Part shown: positions 35,927-47,821 of the stretch, one piece after another
Layout: the number at the start of each line of letters is the position of its first letter
How positions within the stretch are numbered: position 1 is the stretch's first letter
Assembly: GCA_037127315.1 (NCBI GenBank)
Contig: JBBBDQ010001939.1
Coordinates: 458,501 to 522,500 of the forward strand
DNA length: 64,000 bases
Source: Ascarosepion bandense
Lineage: Eukaryota > Mollusca > Cephalopoda > Sepiida > Sepiidae
Direction of reading: 5' to 3'
The notes under the pieces: generated by a model
The model's input: only the letters and a program-made list of their open reading frames with translations
The model's database searches: none
What the model was told of the DNA's origin: nothing
Made by a program: the position numbers and the translations under genes

Positions 35927-36016
35927 GGGACACCCAGTGAGGATAGAACTCACTACTCAATTGTAAGGATTCTAGCGAGACAAGTTTGTTAACCATTACA
36001 CCACACTGAGGTGCCC
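35927..36016 (-). repeat. tRNA-derived SINE head
   Basis: Reverse complement of the 26.5 kb unit: 'gggcacctcagtgtggtgta' head, A box TGGTGTAATGG, B box 'gagttctatcc'. Confidence 0.7.
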
Positions 36017-36101
36017 AAGAACCAAACTATATATGAAAATAATACAAAAAGACAACACATTCATTCCTTTAAATAATGAAGAGACACATACATATATATA
36101 A

Positions 36102-37306
36102 AGGTGCGATGGGTAAATTGTCACCATTTTATATTTTTAATTACATGCATGCAGGTTTGTTTGTTTTTGATTTTGTCGATTGTACAGTATAGTAAGCTCA
36201 GGTGGGCACCATCTGTATGACAAAGAGCATCATGATGCAATTCACTCAGTCAGAAATTTGGAAATGGCATGCTTTTAATTTACACCAGAAGCTCCAATAT
36301 GAACATTTCAGAGTAAGCAAATTTATCAAAGCTAGTTGGTCAAAATATTGTCAATAGGTTTTGACGATATGTGACCCTAGATCAAATTACGGCCTTGAGG
36401 ATTTCCTTTTTACTGATTACCAGAACAGCTGATAGGAACAGGCAGATAATAACAGAGAGTAAATTTTCTCCCCTTCCACTGGAAGTCCAAATGGTTAAAT
36501 GATATTACTTACATTTCGAGATCCTAAGGCATATATAGGAAGGGGAAAATAGAAATACCATGCCTAACTTCAACACCCCGGTTTTGTGTCTTTTTAAAAA
36601 TGAAAATTAAATTCAGTGAGATGGAGACCAGCAATGAATTGATGCGGACAAGCTGAAATAGCCTGTTGTCAGAGATATTGCAAGAGACGGTCAGTCCAAA
36701 TTCAATGAGCTGCAAGTTGAATAAACCATTATCCCGTGGAGATAATAAATCATAAATATTAATGTGCCACTGAAATACCAGCCAACTGATATTTTTTTGC
36801 ATCATATAGCTTTGACTCACTTGTAATTTGGTATCTATTTGATATATCAAATCTACACTGTGGCAGTCTTAATCTGGTTTTTCATTATATACTGTTCCTT
36901 CACGTGTCTGGTCTAACCTAGTTGGGTGATGACAAGTGATCCTGCTTTGGATGATCTGAGATCAACAAACAAAACATGGGTGGAATCAACCAAAGGTCAG
37001 AAAGGTTGGCTGGACTCAGCCAGGGGTCGTATTATAGCTTGATTATTATATGTGGCGCAGTTAAACGAGAGACCAACAAAAACTCCTTGTTAACATCAAA
37101 AATGAACTGAAAGCAAGGATTATGGCAGCATTCACCAACTTAAACAAGGAGACCATCCAGAAGAGTTGCAGGAGACAATGACAATTTTATTGACTAAATT
37201 TACTCTTTAGTATTTCAAGATATCTTTGTATAATTTTAGTAAAATGAAATGTCAGTGTTATTTTAATTTTTCCATAATTTAAGTAATTTATCCATCTCAC
37301 TCTGTA
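36102..37306 (+). mobile_element. Mariner element with replaced middle, dead
   Basis: Left terminal repeat 'aaggtgcgatgggtaaattg' (36101-36120) and subterminal sequence to about 36300 match the 63.79 kb copy and, inverted, the 13.13-13.23 kb copy. Right terminal sequence at 37200-37306 matches 12503-12650 inverted. Near 37040 the frame reads 'DYYMWR' (third catalytic Asp) and then 'NELKARIMAAFTNLNKET', the transposase C-terminus. The middle, about 36310-37000, does not resemble transposase in any frame, so the central coding part was lost or replaced. Confidence 0.75.
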
Positions 37307-37368
37307 AAATCGTACTCAAATATTAGAAATATATAAAAAACTAACAATACTCTTAATATTTATTAATA

Positions 37369-37416
<48 letters not shown>
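37369..37416. repeat. (TG)n microsatellite
   Basis: About 23 units. Confidence 0.95.
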
Positions 37417-37417
<1 letters not shown>

Positions 37418-37654
37418 ATTCTCCCATTGAGAACAATAGATGAGGGTTTAAGAAATTATAAGTTTTTACTGGACTAACGAATTGTTTAGATTGGTCAATT
37501 GTTTGTGCACTGTGTGCTGGTGCTATAATCTCAGGCTTTTTGAATAAAAGTTTTCTATCTCCTAGATGCATGTTTGTCATTGGCTCCTATATGAAGTTCA
37601 TTTTCTCTTTGCCAACCCTTTCTAGGTTGGCTTAAATTGAGTTTTCTTTCACCT

Positions 37655-37845
37655 AGACTGGTTGCCAACTGAGGCTATAAAGGCCCAGTCTGTCATGTTA
37701 TTTACCATAGCTAAGGGGTGAAGAGATAAGATTTATACCTTTACCAAGTGTATTTGCATTTAAGTGAATGTAACAACAGGAATTCGAACTTGGCTCTCTA
37801 ATTTATCATTCAATCTGTTATCCATCACACCACTTCATATTCTTA
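37655..37845 (-). repeat. SINE, main family, copy 6 (tail-truncated)
   Basis: 'actggttgccaactgaggct', 'aagtgaatgtaac' and 'aggaattcgaacttggctct' (B box on the minus strand), then 'ccatcacaccact' head. Confidence 0.75.
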
Positions 37846-38164
37846 AGTGGTCACCTATCTAGGTACTAACCAGGTTCAACATTGCTTAACTTGTTTCAAT
37901 ATGACATGTACATAAACGCACATACATTTATACTTATTTACAGAAAAAGGATATCACTTCAACATTAAACTAAGTGGTTATGGGCCCCACAATGTGTAAA
38001 ATGAAATGATAAAAGATTAAATAGACTGAGAAAATTTCAGTTTCCTGGTGAGGGTTTTAAAAACTAAAATAGACTGCTTCCTTTTTAAAATGCTTGCTCA
38101 TATCGATCCTGTTTTTAGTACATTTCTTTTATGATCATTAAGTATTTTAAAAGCCCTGTTGTAA

Positions 38165-38390
38165 TATATTTTCACAAGCTGCTAGTCTCATAAAGGTATT
38201 GTTCATGTATCATCAGCTAGTATTCCCTCAAAGGTGCTATTGTTACAAGCTTTCAGGTCATTTAAAATATTGTTGGAACAAGCTATCAGTCTCTAAAAGC
38301 ACTTTTGTCACAAGTTATCATTTCCTTAAAATTACTGTTATGCTACAAGCCATTAGTTCAGTAAAGTCACTTGTCTGATCATTATGTCAC
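38165..38390. repeat. Diverged tandem repeat, about six units of 33-37 bp
   Basis: Units begin 'acaagctgctag', 'atcatcagctag', 'acaagctttcag', 'acaagctatcag', 'acaagttatcat' and 'acaagccattag'. Each continues with 't..taaa/aggta.tgtt'-type sequence. Confidence 0.75.
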
Positions 38391-40027
38391 CAGTTCAATT
38401 TTTTAAAATTTTACCAAATCGTTAGAAACATTAGTAAAAATTCTTTTAGAACTGAAAAAACTACTTCAATGCTCATGTTTCAAATGGATATCTTAATTGT
38501 ACAATTTTGTTAAATGAACACTTTTGTATATTTTACCTTAGCCTGTATTAAAAAAAATATACTGGTGGTTACTTATCTTATATATCAAGATATTTAGGCT
38601 GCAATAAATGTACTATATTACAGAGAGCAACCATATTGTTTTGGGACAATCAAATTTATTATTGAAATCTCACATTCTTTAAAATTGAGATAACTGGAAG
38701 GTATGTGTCGCCTATCCTCTTTTAACAAAAAAAAAAATCAGATTATAAATATAAACAATTCAGAAACTTTGGATATGCATTTATTTCAAACTTCTAATTT
38801 TTACCTTCAAACACAAATTTATATATACACTAGCATTTACACAGACATGCTAAAATTCATAAGAGATCAGTATCTAAAAAGTGATAGTAGTGTCACCATC
38901 GTACCTTGACATGGAACTACCCAGATCTATGTCAGTTACACTTGGATATCTGATGAATTTAGCTTAGATTAGTCTGGTACAAATCCACATGTATGAGGCA
39001 CTCAAGATCAATCTCATTACAATAGTAACCAAATATAAAGCTTGGTAACCAATGTTCTATAGTGAAGTAATATACTTGTGTTTCTGGTATTCTTGAATCT
39101 ATAATTATATGACTTTCCATTTGGACTAGCATAGATATCTTGGTTTTTATACTCACAGTGTTTCAATCATTATACCTTTCAAGTATCTTCTGATGTCAAA
39201 ATGTTGAGTATAACAACCAAGATGTGTTGCAGACACGATTGCAAGTGCACAAATGTGGGTATTATAACTTGGAGAGGAATAACATTTCTAATACTGATTA
39301 CACAAAAAAAAAAAAAAATCACCATGAAATTCAAATATATCTCTAAATAACTAGGGATATCTATTAGAAGAATACATACTATTTGTGAATTTTCATGTTG
39401 TTTGTTAGAGGCTGTATTAACACATTTTTACATCAAACTTTAGTAGTCAAAAGAGAGAGAGTTTCTTAATTATGTGTCAAGGTGGAAACAAGGTAGAGCT
39501 GTCATTGTTTTGTCTATTGACAAATCAAAGGACTCATTACATGCCTGTTAAAGCAATACCGTTAAATAAACCTTTGGATTGGCTACTTTCTTTAAATTCT
39601 TACAAGAGGCTTTTATATATGTGTATATGAGTTCAAATTGAAAAGCCCATATTAATAAATCCTCATTTGAAAAGTTCAACAAATTTGACAAATGTCTAAC
39701 AGTGGTAATAATTTCTATTTTGTAATATATCTAATGACCAATCATAATCTCTATATATTTGTAATTTTTTTGTAAGTGAATGGCTTGACCTTAGGTCATG
39801 GTTGTACATGTGATTGATAGCAGATAAAACAAAATTAAGCTGTGCCGGCATGGAAATTAGATTCTGGGAATTTAAATTCCACACTATTCTGTTGCATTCA
39901 CTTTTGCAAAAATGACCTTGGAGAAGTCATGAATTCATCTGAGTGGACATGGCTTTCGAGCCTTTGGTGGCATCAAGTTTAAGAGAAAGAATTCAAAATT
40001 CAAAACTTTGAGATGTCAAGGGAAACT
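38391..40027. other. No gene recognised
   Basis: AT-rich, A tract near 39303-39318. A possible very degenerate SINE near 39850-39970. Confidence 0.45.
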
Positions 40028-40305
40028 CAGTCAGTCAGTTAAGTGCAATATGTGATGCACGCTTTGGGCGATCATCTCTCGAAAGAGACATGACTGACTG
40101 GGCAGTAGATTGCCATTGCTTTCTGTGGTAGACTGGTTGCCAGCCAAGGCTATAGAACCCAGTCTGTCCTATTATTTAACCCATAACTAGAGGGAAAAGA
40201 TGGATTAATACCTTTCTCAATGGTATTTGTGTGTAAGTGAATGCAAGGAATTCAACTGGAATTCGTAAGTGAATGCGAGGAATTTAACTGGAATTCGAAC
40301 AAGGG
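40028..40305 (-). repeat. SINE, main family, copy 7, with internal duplication
   Basis: Starts 'cagtcagtcagttaagtgca', includes 'ggcgatcatctctcgaaaga' and 'gtagactggttgccagcc'. A 32-bp stretch is duplicated in tandem (40233-40264 and 40265-40296). The tRNA head is missing beyond the B box. Confidence 0.85.
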
Positions 40306-41160
40306 AAACTGCTCACCTATATTTATCCAAGAAATCCGAGTTATTCATAGATAATAAAGAGAATATGTGGTGTTCCATGTTTGCTTATGTCCTGAATGGT
40401 CGTGGTATTTAAAAATAGTTTGATTTATACATATTTATGATTATGTCTTTAACCATAAAAACAAATCATGAGGTGGAATGGAAGTAAAAGGTATCACATA
40501 CCACTAGGGTCTTCTCATAGTTAAAGTTTTTTGGTTTGCAGAAGAAATTACCCTCATCCCTTGTTTAACTTACAGAAAATCAACAATCAAAATTAGAGAT
40601 GTGTCAGTTGTATTTTGATAGTCTAATGACTAGACAGATATAATAGATTTATGAGAACGTATTTTATTACATTGGCTTCTGTATCAGACATTTCGAAGTA
40701 TCATTAATTTTTTATAAATATTTATTTAATTTTAGTTGAATGTAAATAATGTCATGAATAAAATGGCTTGTAATATATATATATATTGGTCCAATAGATG
40801 TCTCTCAGTTTTAGCATCTAAGGACCATAGTATTATTAAAATTTCAAAAAGGTTATCCCTTAAATATAGTCACAAATTGTTTTATATATATAATAATGAA
40901 CTTAATCACAGTAAGGCAACACTAATAATAACAGACTGAACTTCCAAAAATAGTGTTAACTTAACAGTAATTTAAAATGTCTTGTAACCCGGTGAGAACT
41001 ACTTCATGGGTTAAATAATGGGGGAGAAAAAAAGAAACAAACAGTGCACAAGAACAATACGTCTAGTGCCTGTTGGAAAAAAACCAAAAAAAAAAACCCA
41101 AAAAAAAAACCAAGACGAAACCTTAACAATAAAGTGCTTGATACGAAAGTAGAGCAAAAA

Positions 41161-41291
41161 TACAATACAAGAAATCTAGAAGTGAGCCACTACCTACTGC
41201 GGTTTCACACAACGGTTCTTCAGGGTAAGAGGCCTCTTACCCTGAAGACCTGTTGTGTGAAACCGCGGTGGCTCACTTCTAGATTTCTTGT

Positions 41292-41298
<7 letters not shown>
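41161..41298. repeat. Near-perfect palindrome (138 bp)
   Basis: Arms 41161-41232 and 41233-41298 are complementary, with only small bulges ('tacctactg' versus none, 'ggtt' versus 'acct'). The centre 41218-41247 is a perfect 30-bp palindrome around 'aggcct'. It abuts an (AT)n run to about 41330 and a (GT)n run. Confidence 0.93.

Positions 41299-41344
<46 letters not shown>
41299..41344. repeat. (AT)n plus (GT)n microsatellite
   Basis: Directly follows the palindrome. Confidence 0.9.
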
Positions 41345-41345
<1 letters not shown>

Positions 41346-41481
41346 GAATAACATGAACATTTAAAATTGAAATTGTTTCTTAATAAGTGCAAAGATGAAA
41401 ATTAATCCAAATTTTACTGTATTATTAACTGATGACATTAATTGTTCTTGATAACGATCTGTGATGATCTAAAGTGCTAGA

Positions 41482-41562
41482 ACCAAAACACAATGTTTTG
41501 ACCAAGTACCCTCTATGGACACTTGATGATGACCAGAGGGTATTTGGTCGAAACATTGTGTC
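41482..41562. repeat. Small foldback element
   Basis: 'acacaatgttttgaccaagt' and 'accctct' pair with 'agagggta' and 'tttggtcgaaacattgtgt', with a loop of about 20 nt. Confidence 0.85.
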
Positions 41563-42960
41563 TATTATAACAACCAAGATAGTTGAAAAATTCAAAATAA
41601 TTCCAAGATTATTTAAAATTACTCATTTCAGAAATAAATACAGATTAGAACCAAAACATTATGAACTTGAAACAGTTTCTTTATCAGAATCCAGCTTGAG
41701 GGCAACTAATACACTAACTTGAAAAAAATAACTACAAAGCTGAATAAATAAATTTTCTAAGTCAAATTTAATTAAAAAATTAAAATATAAATATATGATT
41801 GCCATTTCTTGACAGGTGGCCATTTCATTTCTTGATTAGGTGCAAATTGAATACATAAAGTTTGTTAGTCAAATTTGTTATGAAAAAATGTTTAAATATA
41901 TGAATAAAGGCAAATTTAAGCATTAAGAAATAATTTTAAAAAATTCAAGCAGTAAGATCTGCTTACTTAATTTTTTATATTTTTCCAAATAAGATGTTAT
42001 GTTACATATCAGAATCAAAATGACAAATAAAAGTGTCCCAAAAATCATACTTTTTTTTTTTTATTTTGTTCAAGTACTTTCAACTAACTCAGTCCTTATC
42101 AACAACTGTATGCTGTCAGTTAGATTTCGCTATCTGGTGTTTTTTAGATTTAAATTGAAATCAGTTTTTTGGGGAAATGTATTTCAGTAATTTAATGTGT
42201 TTTTCTATGCATAAAAGAACAAAATTAAAAATATACAGCATTCAAATTTTGAGACCTTTTTTTTAATTTATAAATATAACTTTTTATTCATAATAAATTT
42301 TAAGTCGTTTGATAAATTAAATTTTTATGAAGCTTTAACTGATCATCTGGCAAAAATTATCTTTTCTTTGCTAAAAACACAAAAATCAATAGTCTGTGAG
42401 AATGAGCATAATCACTTGATAATTGAACTTTTTATCACATTTTTTAATCAATTACACTTAAATGTGCCTACATTATCAACATACTGCCAGTTGTTCAACA
42501 TTATCCATTATTATTTCATTTTAAAAATAAAATAGAACCAAAAAATCTAAAATTGTAAAAATTACAAAATATAGCAGATTTCAGAATCTGTAGAAATCTA
42601 AAATTTGATCAGAATTACAATGAAAATATAACAAAGAAATAGAAAAATGTCTGAAACTCTTGCTTGCTTGAATAATAATAAACAGTACACTAAAACAGAA
42701 AAATGAGTAAAAAATATTTCCGATAACACTGACAAGTGATAATTTCAAATGAATCATAACTTATTAACCATACAGCAACTTTTTTTTTACTAAATCAAAT
42801 ACCTACAAGTACAAAGTCATTAGTGTCGTAATTGGAAATTAAAGACGAGTAAAAATTGCCAGATCAATTCCATTATTCAATATATTTTTTTAAGATTAAA
42901 AAAAAAATGTCATGCTGCATTTGTTTATCCATAACAAAACAAATATGGACGCTTCGTTGT
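41563..42960. other. No gene recognised
   Basis: AT-rich, no ORF with a domain. Confidence 0.5.
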
Positions 42961-42984
42961 GGAAAATGTTTTTGTTTACCGAGC

Positions 42985-43092
42985 TAGTCTCGCAGAGCAT
43001 AGCTCGTCGAAGGTAGGTTCGATCCTCAGTTGCGGTTTCATACCTATGACCTTGTGTCAGCACTAAGCTTATTAAATAATAATAATAAAAAA
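42985..43092 (+). repeat. tRNA-like SINE
   Basis: B box 'ggttcgatcct' near 43015; a plausible A-box region 'gctagtctcgcagagc' upstream; ends in (AAT)n. CpG still intact, suggesting youth or lack of methylation. Confidence 0.5.
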
Positions 43093-43239
43093 ATGAAAAT
43101 TTATTTTGAATTCGTTTCAAAACACCCCATTACTACAAAGTCGACGTTTTTTTTTTAAATTTTTATGTATGCATTTTTCAAGGATTGTTACCTTGTTTAC
43201 TTTTTTAAAAGTTATCCTGAGACTATAATTTTGGGTGCA

Positions 43240-43530
43240 ATCTGCAACAACATGGCAGCCATTATGAATATTAAAATCATTCTGAACATGATTGAGCGCC
43301 AGTATCAGGTGGTGTTTTCACTTTCTTTTTTTTTTTTTTACCACCAAGGAGTCACCTCAGTGCTTCAAGCTGATTAGTGATTACAGCACCGTTCAGCTTG
43401 AATACAAGGCGACTTTCATCCGAAGTGTAGACAGGCGCAGATGCTGCTGCATTCAATCAATTCTATTGTCACGAACAGAAATGTGCAAACAAAGCGCCTC
43501 CTTAAAAAAAAAACAACAAAAAAACAAAGC
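43240..43530. other. GC-richer block with a well-placed ATG, possible first exon or bidirectional start region
   Basis: Least AT-rich stretch of the upstream block. On the + strand ACAACATGGCAGCC at 43247-43260 is a good translation-start context. The frame encodes about 26 plausible residues before running into a T tract, and 'CAG|GTGGTG' is a weak donor. On the minus strand no long frame exists. No protein family recognised. Confidence 0.25.
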
Positions 43531-44116
43531 AATGACGAGTCTGCAGAAGTGGCATAGACAAAAAAAAAATGTTGAAAAATTGAGTATCAAAAACGACTTA
43601 TTACTCTTTTTTTTTCCCCAAGTTTTTGCTTATTTTATATTTTTACTTTCTCATAGACGGAAACCTAAAGTCAAAACCAAAAAGATGACTAGAATTGGTT
43701 GAGACGAGTATTGGTAAAAAAAAAAAATTAAAAAATAAATAAATAGTTATTTTTTTAATCCAAGATCTCCAAAGTCCAGCAGATGCCTGAACTTCAGAAC
43801 CCTACTTTATTTTTTTTTCTATAAAGTTTAATTTATTAATTAGCAAAATAAACTAATAAAAAAGGTAAGTTATGTGATGTAGGCTAAAAGAAGATTACCG
43901 TATATATTTCTAATAAATTTCTCCTTAGTAGAGAAGTTTCACCTTTTCATTTAAAAAAAGAAACACATTTTTTTAGTTTCTTTCATTTCTGACATAATTG
44001 TCAGTTTCACAGTTGCAGCGTTGTGTTGGGAGTAAATAAAACTTGTTTATTTTTCACTCAGGTTGATTACCTACACCGAGTAACTGAAATCGCGAATAAA
44101 GAATTAAAACAAAAAC

Positions 44117-44152
44117 AAAACAAAATCATTTCATTAAAATGATTTTGTTTTT
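44117..44152. repeat. A/T-rich hairpin
   Basis: 'aaaacaaaatcattt' pairs with 'aaatgattttgtttt' across a short loop. Confidence 0.85.
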
Positions 44153-45235
44153 TTTTTCATTGAAAACAAATAATGAAAAAACGTGGTACCAGCTCAAGTA
44201 AAGTTTTGTATCCATCATGAAATATTACGTTTATCAACTTTGTAAAAACGCGCATATTTTTAAATAGCGACAGATCGACACTATGCAAATAAATGATTAT
44301 AAATGCATAATGTGCAAATTATTTCAACGTTACATACTCCAAGCAGGGGTGGGGAAGAACTTTAATTGAGGGGGAAAAAAAAAAAGAAAAAAAAAGTGAA
44401 CTTGTAAAAATAAGACTCATTAAAAAATCCTAACTCTCTCTAGTCTAAAAGCACTTTTCTTTTAGCTTCCGATTTCACCTCAAGTGTGCACTTATACTCT
44501 CGCACACAGGCACAAACCAAAAAATGTAAGCAAATATTTGATTTTCTACAACCCCAATCTTCACTTCAATGAATAATCTTCAAAAATGTTTGACCCACTA
44601 ACACAGTAAGAAGATTAACATTTATTTCAATCTTTAATTCTGGTTGAACACTACCATAATAATAAAAAAATACTTTTAAAAATATAAATACATAAACACT
44701 CAAGTCAAGAGTAACTACAAAAACAAAATTTTCCCAAAGCACTAATACCAAAAAAGGACTATTTAAAAGTATAGAAAACGTGTAAGATAAATTAGGGTCG
44801 TATTTTTAATAAGATTAAAACACGATGTTAACTTCGTTAATATATTGTTTGTGTATGTATTTTTGTGCTAAATCCCTTTTCAGCAAAAGTAAATTAAACT
44901 CTCCCACTCCTCTCAAACTTACACATGTACGCACAGACATAAAGCATGAATTTGAATTGGAACCAATCAAAATCTCGGAAGCAATTTTTGAAATTACTTG
45001 CACTACTTATCTTCATAAGGGCCCTATCACTAAATATTCTTACTCGTTAAATAAATGTAATATTTTGTTAAATCGATGAGAAAATTACTACTCATTAAAA
45101 GTAATACAAAGAATAAATATATATTTGGTTTTTTTAACGATGAAGTTAAAGTTTTATTCACTAATTATCGCAATGTAAGAAACTATTTTTCATGGCGCAG
45201 TGATTAAAAATAGTCTTGTTAGTTGAAATTTCAAA

Positions 45236-45282
45236 ATATTATTAGAGCAGTATATTGAACGCGCGTATTTTCTCAGGTAAGT
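45236..45282 (+). other. Candidate noncoding exon end with consensus splice donor
   Basis: CAG|GTAAGT with the cut after 45276, preceded by 'gaacgcgcgtattttct'. The donor fits the consensus perfectly, lies in the CpG-retaining block and is 3.3 kb before the acceptor at 48624. It could be the 5' UTR exon of the Ki-67-like gene. Chance matches are expected, so confidence is low. Confidence 0.25.
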
Positions 45283-47774
45283 CAGAATAAAAAATGCTTT
45301 TTTTCTTTTTAAATATGTATATATATATATTTTTTTAAATATACATATAAAAGTTATATTTTGATAATGAATCTAAATCTAAAAAAAAGTATAAAAAGTA
45401 CTTTGTTATGTTTTGTTTTTATTCTTTGTCTTTAATTCTTTCTTTGTTAAAAGTATTTTTCCTTGTCGGCCAGTGATCTCCAGCAGAAATTTCTTTTGTG
45501 ATTTTATAAATAAATCGATTTGTTTTAATTTTGTGTACCCATTCAGTTTTTTTTTATATTATAAGATTATAAATAATGAAAGCGTTGATTTTTTTTCATT
45601 TGTTATTAACTATTTTCTGATTTTGATCCTACTTTTTTATTATTTCTGTTTGCCATATTTGATTTTTTTCTTTTTCACTTTTTATATTCTAAATTGTTTA
45701 TGCTGTTAATACCCCTTTTATTATCAACATCTTCGTTAAAATATTTTATTTTTAAAATGAAGAAACTGACTTGACCTAAAAAAATTCAACAACGAAATTA
45801 CCACACTTTCCACCAAAATTCACTTGAATAAAAGAAAACTATTATTATTATTAAACTACTGGAAAATATATGGTTAGATAAAGTAGTTTAAATTTTAAAT
45901 TCAATAAATGTTGTGCTTTCACGCAAAAGGAAAATTGATTCTTAACTGTTATGGTGTTTTTTAACGGAGTTGGAGTATTTTCAGTTGTAATGTTCTGTTT
46001 ACAATGAAGTCATTGTTTACTTGATATATCTCATTTTTGCTCTATTCAAGCTTAAAAAAAAACTTTTTTTAAGATCATATTTTGCCTCACTAATTTCCGT
46101 ATAATTATTTTGTACTTTGGTAAACGTCATAAAATTCGATCTCTAAAAATAAAAAAAAATTCACATGCGCCGTTGGTTTTTAGGTCACAGTTTGAAATTA
46201 GCGCCTTACTGTGACTGTTAACTCGTTTTTCCTCGCACTGACAACTTTAATTCATTAAGTACTTTTTTAGTAGTAAGTAATGTCAATATTTATGAAATGA
46301 ATCCGTTTATTGGGTCATTTTTCTTATTTTTTTTATTTTTCACTTCTGATGAGTGAGATGCAGGTTGTTTATGTTATCATTAAGCTTTTTGCCTAATTCA
46401 TTTTTTTATCTTGTGTCCCCTAATTGAAATCTGAAAAAAATGTAGGTTTTGATCACTGATGATTAATCGAGCGTGTTGATTTTTTTTTTCTTTTTGTTTA
46501 ATTTAAAAATATATATTGCGCAAATTTCTCCTTAAAATTGTATTATTTTTTGCGGGGTATTATTATATTTATCAAAGCGTTTTTGGTTTGTTTGTTTTTT
46601 CTTTTCCTCCACCATTAGCAAGTGTGCATTTTAGATTTATCATTCAGTGTTTTTCTGAACTTTGTATCCTTGTTAAATAATTTTTTATGGAAATTGAATT
46701 AGTTAAAAAATTAATTTAGTTTCAATTTTAAATTAAATCATCTGAGACGAGTAGCAATTAAAAAATATAATCGCTGTCACTAAGAAAACGCTATATAACA
46801 GGAAAATACTGAAAAATTAAAAAAAAACTATCAAATTTTAAAATGATGTAATAAAGAAAAGAGTAACGCGAGGATACCGGTGTTATTTAACTAATTTGTA
46901 AAAAAGTAAAAAGCAACTTTTCAAATCTACGATAGTAGGGTATCGGAAAGCGAAAAAGTTATGGTTGGAAAGAAAAAAAACTAATAATCGCACTAGGTAA
47001 ATTAAATACTTAAATTTTTTTTTCTAAGTTAACTGTAATTTATTGTTTTTCATTAGGCCTATGCAATATGATCATGAAATTGATCTCTAATCGCATGAAA
47101 TGTTATTAAGTATTGATATTGGTTCACGAAAAAAAAATTATACGAGTACTAAATTTTAACATGTGCATAAAAAAGTTTTAAAACAATTGTCGAAAATTGA
47201 AATTTCTGGACACTAAAATGAAAATATAGTCTGACTTTTGTTGAATATTTCATAAACTAACTCGCACGCCTAACCTTTCTTATTTAACTTTTTAGCAGTT
47301 TGTTAGATTTTTAGTTTCCCCATTTGTACTCAACTAAATCTTACGTTGAGAAACTTTTTATCTATCAGTGGTCAGTATTTTTTTTTTCTTATAAAAATTT
47401 CAAACGTCATTGTAATTCATTTTTAAAAATGAGCACACAGTTGAGTACAAAAATTAACAGCAAACAAATTATTGATAAAAATAAAAAACAATGTAAATTT
47501 GTACAGTTAGGCTTAGCTACTGAATCCTCTTTGTGTAATCGCAGCCACGATCGGGTATCTTGTTTTTAAAACTAAACGCGGAGAACACTTGGCTCACGAC
47601 CATACATAATCAGCTCGTCTCCGCGCTCAAATTAGAATAGAAATACCTACGTAATTTATTTTTGTTTTTTATATTGAAATTAATTGAATATGCAAAGTAC
47701 GCAATGTACATTTTAATTTGAGTTGTTTATTGTATGAAACTTGTAAAAAAATTACGGTTTTATCTTTCCGTAAA

Positions 47775-47821
47775 TTTGAATTTAAAAAGTATTGAAATGT
47801 TAACGTTACTTTTTTGGCGCC
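47775..47821 (+). promoter_or_regulatory. Candidate cell-cycle promoter motifs (E2F site with upstream TTTGAA)
   Basis: TTTGGCGC at 47813-47820 matches the E2F consensus TTTSSCGC exactly. TTTGAA, the core of the CHR element bound by DREAM/MuvB, lies at 47775-47780. They sit about 830 bp before the first coding exon of a gene whose vertebrate relative is cell-cycle controlled through such sites. TTTGAA is common by chance in this composition; the E2F octamer is less so. The functional role is inferred. Confidence 0.35.

Noticed and set aside
37353..37580. ORF with a His-Thr repeat tail
   Set aside because: Encoded by the (TG)n microsatellite.
43292..43702. 136-codon + strand ORF
   Set aside because: Rich in Phe/Lys runs from T and A tracts; no domain and no clear start context.
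45413..45709. 98-codon Phe/Leu-rich ORF resembling membrane segments
   Set aside because: Product of T-rich DNA; hydrophobicity is what poly-T composition gives in this frame.
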